From: Cyanoderma ruficeps
Taxonomy: Eukaryota; Chordata; Aves; Passeriformes; Timaliidae
DNA length: 64,000 bases
Direction of reading: 5' to 3'
NCBI GenBank assembly: GCA_008694505.1
Contig: VZDJ01000174.1
Location: forward strand, 8,706,106-8,770,105
The translations under genes were made by a program, and so were the position numbers. Below, in pieces: positions 54,155 through 64,000 of the stretch. Under the pieces are notes generated by a model that saw only the letters and a list, made by a program, of their open reading frames with translations, was not told the origin of the DNA and ran no database searches. The stretch's first letter is position 1. Each line of letters begins with the position of its first letter.

Positions 54155-54744
54155 ATCAAGGTTCAAAGAAAACACGTCTGGATTCGCTTGTCCGTGATTA
54201 GAGCCTATAGATGAAGACAATCAAAGTATTTAGTATTTACTGCTGATAAGTCAGAATATGAGGTGTAAATTCACTTGGAATGGTGTTTTTCAAAGGAACT
54301 GGGAGTTAAAATAAGCAAGAAGCCAATTAATTAACTGAAGCAAGACAATCAGAATTTAAATAACAATTCAAGTATTTATGCATATTTTAATGTGCTATTG
54401 TATTTTTAAAATTTTTGGAACCCTGTTACACTTGTTCAGTAGCACAAGGGGGATTCTATTTTTCAATATTCATAAACTATCGTTTATATAAAAGTGTTCA
54501 TGTTGTCCAATCTGGCAGTCACAGCTTCTGTTTGATCTCTGCTATTGTTTGAGGGCAGTATGAATTTGTATCAGAGAGGTGCCTCTCCAGCAAACAATGA
54601 AAGGATTCTTTTTTATCAAAAAACATTTTAAAAGACCTTAAAAACTAGAGAAATGAATTGGAAAATCATGTTATGCAGTCCAGAATCACTAATGGGACCC
54701 ATAAACCAGATTAGTGTGAGGCGCGGGAATAATACTTCAGTTCT

Positions 54745-55234
54745 TCCCAATATTATTTAAAATGTGGGTTTAGTGCTATATCAAGTTTGGAGCACCTAAA
54801 GATGTGGACAAACTGTCTGGGGTCCCAGAAAGTACAGTGAGAGTGATCCTGGATTTTGCAAACAGGACCTCCAGGAAAAGATGGACAGAATTGAGGTGGT
54901 TTAGTCTAGAGAAGTGGAATTTCAAGGTGAAAAAGAATAGGCTTTTCTCTGCAACCAGTATGTAATGAGTCTAAACTGGAGCAGAGCAAAACTAGGTTAA
55001 ACAGGAGGAAAAACTTGCTCTGAGGAAGGATAATGAAATGTTGGAATGAATTGGCTGTTGGAAAGCTACAGAAGTTTCATTAACAGAGGGGTTTTGGGAG
55101 GTTTGGTTGGGGGCATTTTATAAAGTTGTTTTTAAGAAACAGATTAGTTAAATTTGTTGGTCCAGCTTTAAAGCAAGGACTGGACTAGATGATCTCTTCA
55201 GATTTCTTTTAATCAGCTTTTCCATGGTTGTGTC
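54745..55234 (+). mobile_element. Old diverged CR1 copy, sense orientation
   Basis: Several CR1 landmarks occur in order: a block near aaagatgtggacaaactgtc, ggtttagtctagagaag, aaacaggaggaaaaacttgc, a diverged 'ggaatgaattgg' block, and near the end gactggactagatgatctct. The last lies just before a decayed 3' terminus. Divergence is high and both edges are approximate. Confidence 0.7.
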
Positions 55235-56556
55235 TAAAGTATGTAAGAAAACAAATTATTGCTGGAGCGGAGGAATGGGATTTTTCACCAGTCTGGACTG
55301 CAGGGGTTGTGCAGTGGCCTCTGGTGAGGGGCTGCTGTTCCTCCACTCACTGTACCATTGCCTGCCATAGGTGTCTCTGTGTGTTCCAGGACTATGTCAG
55401 GGATGTTCGTGGATAAAAATTAGTGTCACTGTGTGAGAACAAAGTGGTTTTGCCTGCTGTGCAGTTCTGTCTCCTGTTATGCTGTATATTGATGTGCTGT
55501 ATAGTATAAAATATTACATAATTACAGAAAGCAATAATTAATCCATTCCAATGTAACTTGAAAACCCTGGTAGTTCCTTGATTATCCTCTCGTGCCTCCT
55601 GTCCTTCCCTTCCCATTGGTCTTTTCCTTGTTTTCCTCCTGCTGTTGACACATGATGCCTCTGTGTGCATATGATGTTTGTCTATACACACATTCCTTCT
55701 CCCCTTCTCCAAAGGAGGGCACATTTGCCAATCTGGAGTTCTGACCTGTTTGTTTTTTGATCATCAGTCAAGTTCCCACTTGTTAGAGAACATTTGAAAG
55801 CCAGTGAAATACATGGTTAGAAGCACAAGCCTCAGTGTGGCCAGGGAGTTTCGCTGTTTGACTTTATAAAAAGATAATCAGGGAAGATCTAACTGGAGAA
55901 AGAAATACGTAATGTGAAGAATGAAAGAAGGTGCAGGGTTATGTTTCAGAAGTTGTGTTTTGCCAGTCACCTGGTGGCAAGCAGCAGGATTCCCTGTTAG
56001 CTGCAGTGATGTGCAGCACTGAGTCCCTTCAGCACTTCACACTTGAGGCTGCTTGGATTGCGTCAGCAGGAGGACGAAGTGTTCTGTACCCTGGTGTGAC
56101 CTTGTGAAAATGCAGCACATCCCTCCTTGCTGTTCCAGCCCCAGCCCAGAGCAGGCACTCCATGCCCAGGCCAGTGGACCCAAAGCTCCCTCTGCTGCTG
56201 CAGCTGGGGCTTGGCAAGATGGATGTGCTGGAGTTCAGCTGAACAGAAACACATTGCAGGGCAGAAAAAGAAGCATCTGCTTGTACAATAGCTGGTAAAG
56301 GCTTCTGTATCACAGGAAGGAATAGAGTGCAGAGAGTATTCAGGCTTTCAAACATGCTGAAGTAATACCTTCATTTGTTATCTCTTTGATAATCATACAG
56401 AAAATACATACTGAGGATATCATATGCTGTGTTAATAGTGTATCTACTGGTGATAAGCTGTTGGAAATTTCTGTAGTAATGTAGATCTCAACTGGAAAAT
56501 CTCCCCAAAGCCAGATTTGATTCTAGTATTTCAATTCAAACATATTGTAAAGAAAT

Positions 56557-56956
56557 GGCACAGAATCTGAGTGATTTGAGTTGGAAAGGATCTTAAAGTT
56601 AAACTCATTCCACCCGCTGCCATGGGGAGGGGCTCCTTCCCAGGCTGCTCCAAGCCCTCTCCAGCCTGGCCTGGGACACTGCCAGCGATCCAGGGGCAGC
56701 CACAGCTTCTCTGGGCACCCTGTGCCAGGGCCTGCCCACCCTCACAGGGAACAATTCCTTCCCAATATCCCATCCAGCCCTACCCTCTGGCAGTGGGAAG
56801 CCATTCCCTGTGTCCTGTCCCTCCATTCCCTGTCCCCAGTCCCTCTCCAGCTCTCCTGGAGCCCCTTTAGGCTTTGGAAGGGGCTCTGAGCTTTCCCTGG
56901 AGCCTTCTCTTCTCCAGGTGAGCACCCCCAGCTCTATGAGCCTGTGTCTGTAGGAA
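56557..56956 (-). mobile_element. CR1 LINE 3' fragment, about 400 bp (antisense)
   Basis: A well-preserved antisense CR1 3' end: cacagaatctgagtgatttg, agttggaaaggatcttaaag, ccgctgccatggggagg, ccagcctggcctgggacac, cacagcttctctgggcaccc, cagtgggaagccattccctg and ctccagctctcctggagccc. It is less diverged than the copy at 54745 and shares a subfamily with the 3043-3157 fragment. Open frames on both strands inside it are repeat-derived. The sequence type resembles CR1 copies common in passerine genomes. Confidence 0.92.
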
Positions 56957-57531
56957 AGCATCAGTGATCCATTCATTTCCTCAGTGAGGTTTAATATAGA
57001 GTATAAAGAACTTATCCTTGCTTTGAAATACTCTACATAAATGATTAGTTTTCTTAATAGATGCTTTTAGGACCATCTATATTACAATAAATTTCATCTT
57101 TAAAGCAACTCACCAAAGACTATATAAATTCAAGTTTAACATCCAGGATAATAATGAAAAAGCTCTATCTGCACTATTTCTTAGTGATTCAATCCAGGGC
57201 TGGAGGGGCTATCTGAAGTATGTCCATTTAATAGGGAGTGTATTTTTTTATAGATATATATAGATATATGTAATATACAGAGTGTATCACATCACGTGAG
57301 GTGCAGTGTGTGCACAACTCTATTGCCCCTATCTATGGTACAACCCACTGCCATTTTTGTTACCTCAAAGGAAGTGTTGCTTTGAAAAGTGTTTTGTAAG
57401 GATGCTCTGAGCATTCCCCAGTGAATGTGAACATTGGTGTAGGCAGCAGCCTGCAAAGAGACTTCCAGGAAAAAATAGCAAGTGACAATATGAAGAACAG
57501 TTCTGACATTAATGCTTTATTTCTCTTGCAG

Positions 57532-57694
57532 GAGAAAGTGGCTGCTCTCAGAGCAGCATCAGCCACCCAGCTGTGCAGGAGGGGACAGTCAGTGTCCACA
57601 GTCCAAAGAAATCAAGCAAGATTACTCCCAAATTTCACAACCGTATTGTTCACCGTGTGTGGAAGGAATGCATCCTCAACAGGGCACAGTCCAA
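57532..57694 (+). CDS. MED13L: MED13L exon 8: linker, about residues 338-392
   Basis: This 163-base exon lies between acceptor ctcttgcag and donor CCAA|gtatgg. It completes Gly338 and ends with two bases of Lys392. It encodes [20 protein letters not shown], then [20 protein letters not shown], and [13 protein letters not shown]. The Ser-rich first half is poorly conserved. The second half, with [23 protein letters not shown], is the part shared by MED13L orthologues. The donor is weak: A at -1 instead of G, and T at +4. The join to exon 9 nevertheless restores Lys-Arg (SKR), as in MED13L. Reading on past the donor gives ten residues and then a stop. Confidence 0.95.
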
Positions 57695-58522
57695 GTATGG
57701 CAGCAGTCCTCATGCTTTGCTGATTTAAAACACATAATATGCAGCTAAAATTGTCATAGTTTGCCTTAATGTTATTCCTTACAGGATTCCTTTGCCACCG
57801 ATCAGAGCTGATGATGCCAAACAGCATTATCAAAGAAAATGTTGTAAATTTGTCCCTGTGTTCAGCTCAAAACTCCTGACACCTCCCGTTGTATTTGCAG
57901 TTATGTACCCTAATTGTGACAGTCCTTGAGGCCACACATCCATAGGATCTGCCTTCAGCCAAGTGCTCTCAGATTTAGTGATGGCAGCTTCTATCTCCAG
58001 TTGCAGTTACCACACTGAAAGCTGGGTGACTGCAGAGTAGATTGTATATACTTGATATTTGGGGCTGTAAGGGGAGTATTTGTAAAGCATTACAGGAGTT
58101 GAACTAAAATTTCAATTGACAAGGGTGTATAAATTGATGTTAGTATCACAGACCTTTAGTACTGGAGATTTAAAGTGTATCACAGCATGGTGAGCCCTGA
58201 AATATTTATTTTTTTCCTATTTTCATGCAATTTCCTCACTCGGGATGTCAGACTAATTTCCAAAAACAGTGTAAATGGTTCTCCCTTTGTTTCTTGTGCT
58301 CAGACTCCAGACTGAGTTATCTGATGCAGAGCTGGGACCTTCCTCCTACATAAATCAAACTGTAAATTTAAGGAGTAGTACAGGGATCTGCTGTCAATTT
58401 CAAAGGTCAGGTAGAAGGAAGTAATTTATCTGAGGGGAACATGTATGAATTTATGCATGTACGTTTTTAAAATTTTGCTCTTCAAAAGGTGGTGATTACT
58501 AAAATAATTTTCTCTTCTTCAG
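57695..58522 (+). other. MED13L: MED13L intron 8
   Basis: An 828-base intron runs from gtatgg to cttcttcag. It is AT-rich. No repeat or gene was recognised. Confidence 0.93.
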
Positions 58523-58627
58523 GAGGAATCAAATTACAGCTGCAAATTTGGAAGAGGAAGTTCCTAACAATAGTGTTTCATGGGATTTTGTGGATCCAGT
58601 CCAAAGAGTCAGTTGTTCTTGTTCCAG
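58523..58627 (+). CDS. MED13L: MED13L exon 9: about residues 392-427
   Basis: This 105-base exon lies between acceptor ctcttcttcag and donor TCCAG|gtgagt. Its first base completes Lys392 and its last two bases begin Arg427. It encodes [19 protein letters not shown], then [15 protein letters not shown]. The WDFV(D/E)-(T/V)QR--CSC motif is shared by MED13 and MED13L and is the anchor for the call. The first half ([13 protein letters not shown]) differs from remembered human sequence (RSQMSTPTLEEEP) except at the acidic LEEE, as expected for a disordered linker. Confidence 0.97.
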
Positions 58628-60913
58628 GTGAGTTTTGAAGGGATTAAACCTTCGTCATATTTTGAGAGCCCTATTCAGACAGAAATACACTTAGAGAAGG
58701 GAGTTATGCTTTAGCTGAGACAAGAGGAAATTGTAATATCAAACCTATAAACATATTTGGGGGATGCATCTGCATCTCAGCCCATTGTCACTTGAGGGAG
58801 CCCAGTCCAAGTGGAAAAATGATGGTATTGGAGCCAGGATCACTTTCCATTCATAAGGAACTCCTCCTGCAGCTTTTCAGAGCTGTAACCTTTGGTTAAG
58901 TGGTTAAGGCTTCTGGTGAAGAGGGCGGGATTTGCCTAAGTTTGTGAGTGCCTTGATACTTGGAGGAAGAGGGAAAAAATCCCTACAAATCACTTCAGGT
59001 GCCTCTGGTCAATCTGCCATGGCATCAAAACCCAGCCAAGAGAATATTAAACCTTTGCAGCCTGGTCACCCACTGTCACTGGATCAGGAGGAATTCACAG
59101 CTCACTCACACAAACTCTTTAGGACGTTATTAATGTTATCTGTCATCTTTGGGTGGGTAGAATTCCAGAACTCCTCACTCAGGAAAGGCAAACCATCATT
59201 ACCAATATGCTTAACCATTCTTAAAACTACCAGAGATTTTACAGGGATAGAAAATAACCCCAGTTTGCAGTGAAATAGTCCTGTGAAACACTTCTACTGA
59301 CATTCTTAATTCCCAAGGTCAGCATCTACTTGTAAGGTAGGTGATAAAAGCACCTTTACCAAAAGAAGTTATTCCTTAAGCATGCAGCTCTTCTTTGTGT
59401 AGTCCGAGGAGATGAAGGGACTGTGCATCCTACAGGGGTGGAGTGTTCAACCTGGAGACTCCCTGCTCTATCCCAAGTGAGAGGATGCTTTCTGCAGCTC
59501 TTCCCCCCTGGTTATGCACATTGTTTGTATTCATATACTCAAGAATGTGGAACAGATAAATGTTTTGTCAGAATGCCAGGTGTTTTCTGTGGAAAACTGA
59601 GCTTTGCCTGGAAAGCATGGGATTCAATAATGGGCAATGGGAGCCTGGTTCTGTGGGTAGGTTCAGCTGCACTTGCAATTTCACACTGTCTGTTCATCCC
59701 TCCAGTGATAACTGCATCATGCTGGAGTTGGTAAACACAGCAGCTGGGAAATGGAAACATTATTCTTAAAATGAAGGCAATACCTGATTTCAAACTGCAA
59801 TAAGTACTTTCTGTGTAGCTGCAGAACCTGAGCAGCTACTGGCATATAGAAATTGTTTTAGTCATTTCTGTGCCCATTCTATGTACTGGATAAATGTCAG
59901 GTTATAATCTTAGATCTGGAGTCTCAAAGGGCTGTCTGGTGCTCAGCATCAAATTTAGTCTCCTGCAGACCCAGCTTGGTGTGTGAGGTGCAGAATGTCT
60001 GAAATAATTCTCTGTAGTCAGTTAAAATACGGTGAACGATGGAGAATTAAGGCAATGAAATGTTACAAGAACATGCTTAAGGCAAACCTCCAGTTACCAG
60101 GGCATTAGCTGCACATTAGGGTGATTGCAGGCACAGACCATCTGCTGCTGCAGGGAGTCTGCAGTGTGTCCTGGGAACAGCAAAGCCCTGTGGAAAGCTG
60201 GGATAACCCCACACAGCCTGGCTGCTGCCAGGGAACAGGGGCAGCAAGCACAAGATGTTGTGTTTGTACCTGTAGACAGGGTGTGTCTACAGTCTAGTCC
60301 ACTTCACTTGTGATCATGTAGGTTATCTTTTTAAGTAAAAAGCACATTGCATGTTTTGAAATGGGTTTTTCTTGTCCTATTGTTGTTCATAAAATAGGGA
60401 TGGAGTGATTCATTTTGAAATGGTGTTTATTTTTAAACATGTTTCAATGCTAAGCACAAACACATCTTTCAATTTCTGTTTAGCTTAATAAAATCAAACA
60501 AACAGCTAAACAAAAAGCTCCGAACACCAAAAAAGACCAGTAAAAGCATGGGCTGAGTTATATCCCTGTTGTCACATCCTTGGGAATCCTCATCAGTGTG
60601 ATAAAAATACTTTTTAGCAGGACCTGAAACACTGAAATTCAATCCTGTGCTTCTCAGTCTCAAAGAAGCTGGATACAAAGTCAAAAAAGCCATATGAAGC
60701 CAGTAATAAGATTGTGTGTTACTGCATTATTTTGTTTTGAATATTTAAGGGTATTTATTCAAACTTCCTCCATCAGGCAAAAATTAAAAGCCAGTTAAAA
60801 GATCAGGAGCAGACAGGAGGTTTCTCAGTGCTGTGCTTTGGGTTTGGCTTTCCCCTGAGGTCGGGTAACTGCCCAGAGCATGCGATGAGTGGTTCCTCCT
60901 CCTCCTTTTGCAG
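58628..60913 (+). other. MED13L: MED13L intron 9
   Basis: A 2.3-kb intron runs from gtgagt to a strong pyrimidine-rich acceptor, cctcctcctccttttgcag. Several short open frames (for example 58932-59273 and 59423-59734) show no known protein features and no splice signals. No transposon was recognised. Confidence 0.93.
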
Positions 60914-61642
60914 GCACAAGGTGTTCAAGCAGCGCTGCGCTGGTGCCTCGGGCCGGCCGCCCACGCTGCCCCAGCCCGGCTTCGGAGTGGGGCCGGCGGC
61001 GGCCTCGGCACTGCCCCCTCCTGCCTCGTCAAAGCACAAAACCACCGAGAGGCAGGACAAGGGAGAGAAACTGCAAAAAAGGCCCCTGATGCCATTTCAC
61101 CATCGGCCCTCGGTGACTGAAGAGCTATGCATGGAGCAGGACACGTCCGGGCAGAAGCTGGGACTGGCCGGGATGGAGTCTGCTTTGGAAGTTCCGAATT
61201 CCAGGAAATACGAGAAGCCGCTCTCGTTACCTGCTAGAAATCCAAGCAAGCAAATTAATATGAATCCTATGGATTCACCCCATTCCCCCACCTCCCCTCT
61301 GCCTCCCACCCTGAGCCCCCAGCCCAGAGGTCAGGAGGCGGAGAACCTGGACCCCCCTTCCGTTCCTGTGAACCCAGCACTCTACGGCAGCGGGCTGGAG
61401 CTGCAGCCACTGCCCAGCTTAGATGACAGGACAGTCCTGGTGGGACAGAGGTTACCTCTGATGGCAGAGGTCAGTGAGACAGCCTTGTACTGTGGCATAA
61501 CTCAGAGCAACGAGGCCGTGGACGTGTGGAGGGCCTACAGTGTCCCCTCGAGTGACGACCCCGAGTTCCGGCCACCAGAGCTGCCGTGTGAGAGGTATGA
61601 TGGCAGGATAGAGGTCAACCCCGACAGCACTGCGCTGAAAAG
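60914..61642 (+). CDS. MED13L: MED13L exon 10: long disordered Ser/Pro-rich exon, about residues 427-670
   Basis: This 729-base exon, the largest in the window, lies between acceptor ccttttgcag and donor GAAAAG|gtgaga. Its first base completes Arg427 and its last two start Arg670. Landmarks in order are an Ala/Pro-rich part ([20 protein letters not shown]), a conserved basic block ([16 protein letters not shown]), [20 protein letters not shown], a cluster of Ser/Thr-Pro sites ([19 protein letters not shown]), [41 protein letters not shown], and [13 protein letters not shown]. The many SP/TP sites suit proline-directed kinases. The 5' part is strikingly GC- and CpG-rich, and it encodes Ala where remembered human sequence has Ser. 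The first Met of the surrounding open frame (60828) is intronic and not a start. Confidence 0.98.
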
Positions 61643-62310
61643 GTGAGAGTGCACCCTGGGCGGGAGGGCTGGGCAGGCTGAATCATCACCAAACTCTAAT
61701 TTCTACTTTCCAGCTGAGAAAGGCTAAGGCTTCACCATCACAGATGCTGCAGAGAGCACCAAATACTTAAATAAAATCACTCTATTGCAGGATGCTTGCC
61801 TTTTCCATCCCTGGCTTTCTGTTGGACACACAAGAACTGATCAGTCTCTTTGTAACCTATTTTTATATTTTATGCTGTCCTAAAAATTACTGTAGCATTC
61901 TGATAATGCATTTAAAAAAATGCACCAGAGAGAGTGGTTAATGAAGATATTTAGGAAAAATTAATTGAGAAGAGTTATCGAGTTAAAAGACTATTGGGTT
62001 TGGTAATTACCATGGAGTTTGCTAGGCTGAAAAGGGTTTCAGCCTGAAAAACACAGCCTGAGAAGGCTGGACTTCAAAGTGTTTTCATTTATACAGTGAC
62101 AAAATTGATTCTTCTTTCATTGTCCCAAAGTAGGTCTTAATACAGTAAGGTATTTAATACTAGATGTATCCAATACATCCTTTCTTTGAGGAAAAAGGCA
62201 TTTCTACTTGATCAAGGGGGACGGAGCGAGCCATGGGCTGTGTTTGTGTGACAGCTGCAGATTACGTTGGTTTTGTTTCATGGTGGCTTTGCTTGTTTAT
62301 TTCACTTCAG
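61643..62310 (+). other. MED13L: MED13L intron 10
   Basis: A 668-base intron runs from gtgaga to tttcacttcag. It is AT-rich unique sequence with no recognised feature. Confidence 0.95.
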
Positions 62311-62533
62311 GCTCTTAGCACAACCTAATAAACGGTTCAAAATTTTGGAAGAGCAAAAACCAGTGCAGACCCTGAACTATCTCGACCCCTTGCCTCTACT
62401 ACAACCCCCTGGAGAAGGCTGGGGAGACACCAGTGATCCTTACACCTTTGAAGATGGAGATATCAAGTACAGTTTCACTGTCAATAAAAAATGCAAACTT
62501 GGGGCTGAGAAAGATCCTTTGAAAAAGAACAAG
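62311..62533 (+). CDS. MED13L: MED13L exon 11: about residues 670-744
   Basis: This 223-base exon lies between acceptor ttcacttcag and donor AACAAG|gtaagg. Its first base completes Arg670 and it ends on a codon boundary. It encodes [20 protein letters not shown], then [40 protein letters not shown], and [14 protein letters not shown]. Conserved pieces are [14 protein letters not shown] and [17 protein letters not shown]. The related DPYAF-EGDEEF in MED13 marks the same position in the paralogue. The basic end (KKCK...KKNK) could contribute to nuclear localisation, but that is inferred. Confidence 0.97.
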
Positions 62534-62954
62534 GTAAGGTGTAAATCCAGTCTTTGGCATTAATATTCTTGTGGGGTTTATCCTGTAGCACTGTGATTGC
62601 TGTACAGCACTCTGGAAGACAAAGGTCTGTTTCACTGACGTATATATTTTTATATATATATATTTTTAAATTATTTTATATTATCACCTGTATGATGCTC
62701 CTTATGTATCTTATCCTTTATGGAGCTGTTTTGGTGTCTGTCTGTGCAAGCAAACATTCTAAAAGATGTTTTTTCCTAGAGAGTTTGAGGTGGTTAATTA
62801 CCTGGACTGGCTGTCAGAGCTGAATATGGCCCATGGAATCCTTTGTAAATCTTATATTTAACTCAGACTCCTGAGTCTGGCTGGACTTAGGAAAGCATTT
62901 GTTCTTACATAGCTTAAATTCATATCCATGAAATCTCTTTGATGTTTTGTGTAG
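62534..62954 (+). other. MED13L: MED13L intron 11
   Basis: A 421-base intron runs from gtaagg to ttttgtgtag and contains a short TA-rich microsatellite (62641-62664). Nothing else was noted. Confidence 0.95.
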
Positions 62955-63060
62955 TCAGAAGATGGGATTGGTTCCAAGGAAATCCCCTCAACAGGCCATT
63001 CTACACCAGTTCCTGATGGAAAAGATGCCATGTCCATTTTCAGTTCTGCTCCTAAGACTG
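62955..63060 (+). CDS. MED13L: MED13L exon 12: about residues 745-780
   Basis: This 106-base exon lies between acceptor tttgtgtag and donor ACTG|gtgagt. It begins on a codon boundary and ends with the first base of Glu780. It encodes [20 protein letters not shown], then [15 protein letters not shown]. The anchors are [17 protein letters not shown] and AMSIFSSA, all shared with vertebrate MED13L. The segment is Ser/Thr-rich and probably disordered. Its reading phase matches both neighbours. Confidence 0.97.

Positions 63061-64000
<940 letters not shown>

Larger units (their letters stand above)
53612..57531 (+). other. MED13L: MED13L intron 7
   Basis: A 3.9-kb intron runs from gtaagc to ctcttgcag. 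It is the densest CR1 stretch in the window: antisense tail at 54092-54154, an old sense copy at 54745-55234, and an antisense copy at 56557-56956. A short TA-rich tract lies near 57247-57280. The open frames seen here fall in CR1 sequence or are uninformative. Confidence 0.93.

Noticed and set aside
56581..56976. Open frames of 80-123 codons on both strands in intron 7
   Set aside because: They fall wholly within the antisense CR1 fragment and are repeat-derived.
60828..60913. Met-initiated upstream extension of exon 10
   Set aside because: It lies upstream of a strong pyrimidine-tract acceptor and does not match MED13L. Splicing from exon 9 restores the conserved CSCSRHK join.

Overview
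This is a vertebrate nuclear window, almost certainly from a bird and probably a passerine. Two things point there: several truncated CR1 LINE copies are the recognisable interspersed repeats, and the overall repeat load is low. The whole window lies inside one gene, MED13L, on the + strand. MED13L encodes Mediator subunit 13-like, part of the CDK8 kinase module. I assembled 11 internal coding exons by joining conserved protein blocks at GT/AG splice sites. All ten junctions keep one reading frame, giving about 718 codons. By comparison with human MED13L as I remember it, these are exons 3 to 13, roughly residues 104-821. The promoter, exons 1-2, the C-terminal two thirds and the 3' UTR lie outside the window. 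Exon numbers and residue positions are inferred; splice positions are read from the sequence.

Layout: 1-14961 is the 3' part of a long intron (intron 2). It holds a 16-bp minisatellite (1957-2181), CR1 fragments (3043, 6299, 11530) and a small CpG island (7261-7640). Exon 3 is at 14962-15046 and exon 4 at 19284-19367. Intron 4 follows and is about 32 kb (19368-51539). It is AT-rich, with one clear CR1 copy (27505), microsatellites, and a nearly perfect 90-nt hairpin at 48295-48384 that looks like a microRNA precursor. From 51540 to 63525 the exons are dense (exons 5-13). They cover the rest of the MED13 N-terminal domain, a Cdc4/FBW7-type phosphodegron (exon 7), the long Ser/Pro-rich disordered exon 10, and an acidic motif at the end of exon 13. 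CR1 copies in both orientations sit in intron 7. The window ends in intron 13.

I found no second protein-coding gene, tRNA, rRNA, CRISPR array or intact transposon. The other open frames are short, lie in introns, and have no recognisable family or splice structure. The most interesting unexplained element is the intron-4 hairpin. Next are the intronic CpG island, the frame-open minisatellite, and the inverted CR1 pair that flanks exons 3-7.
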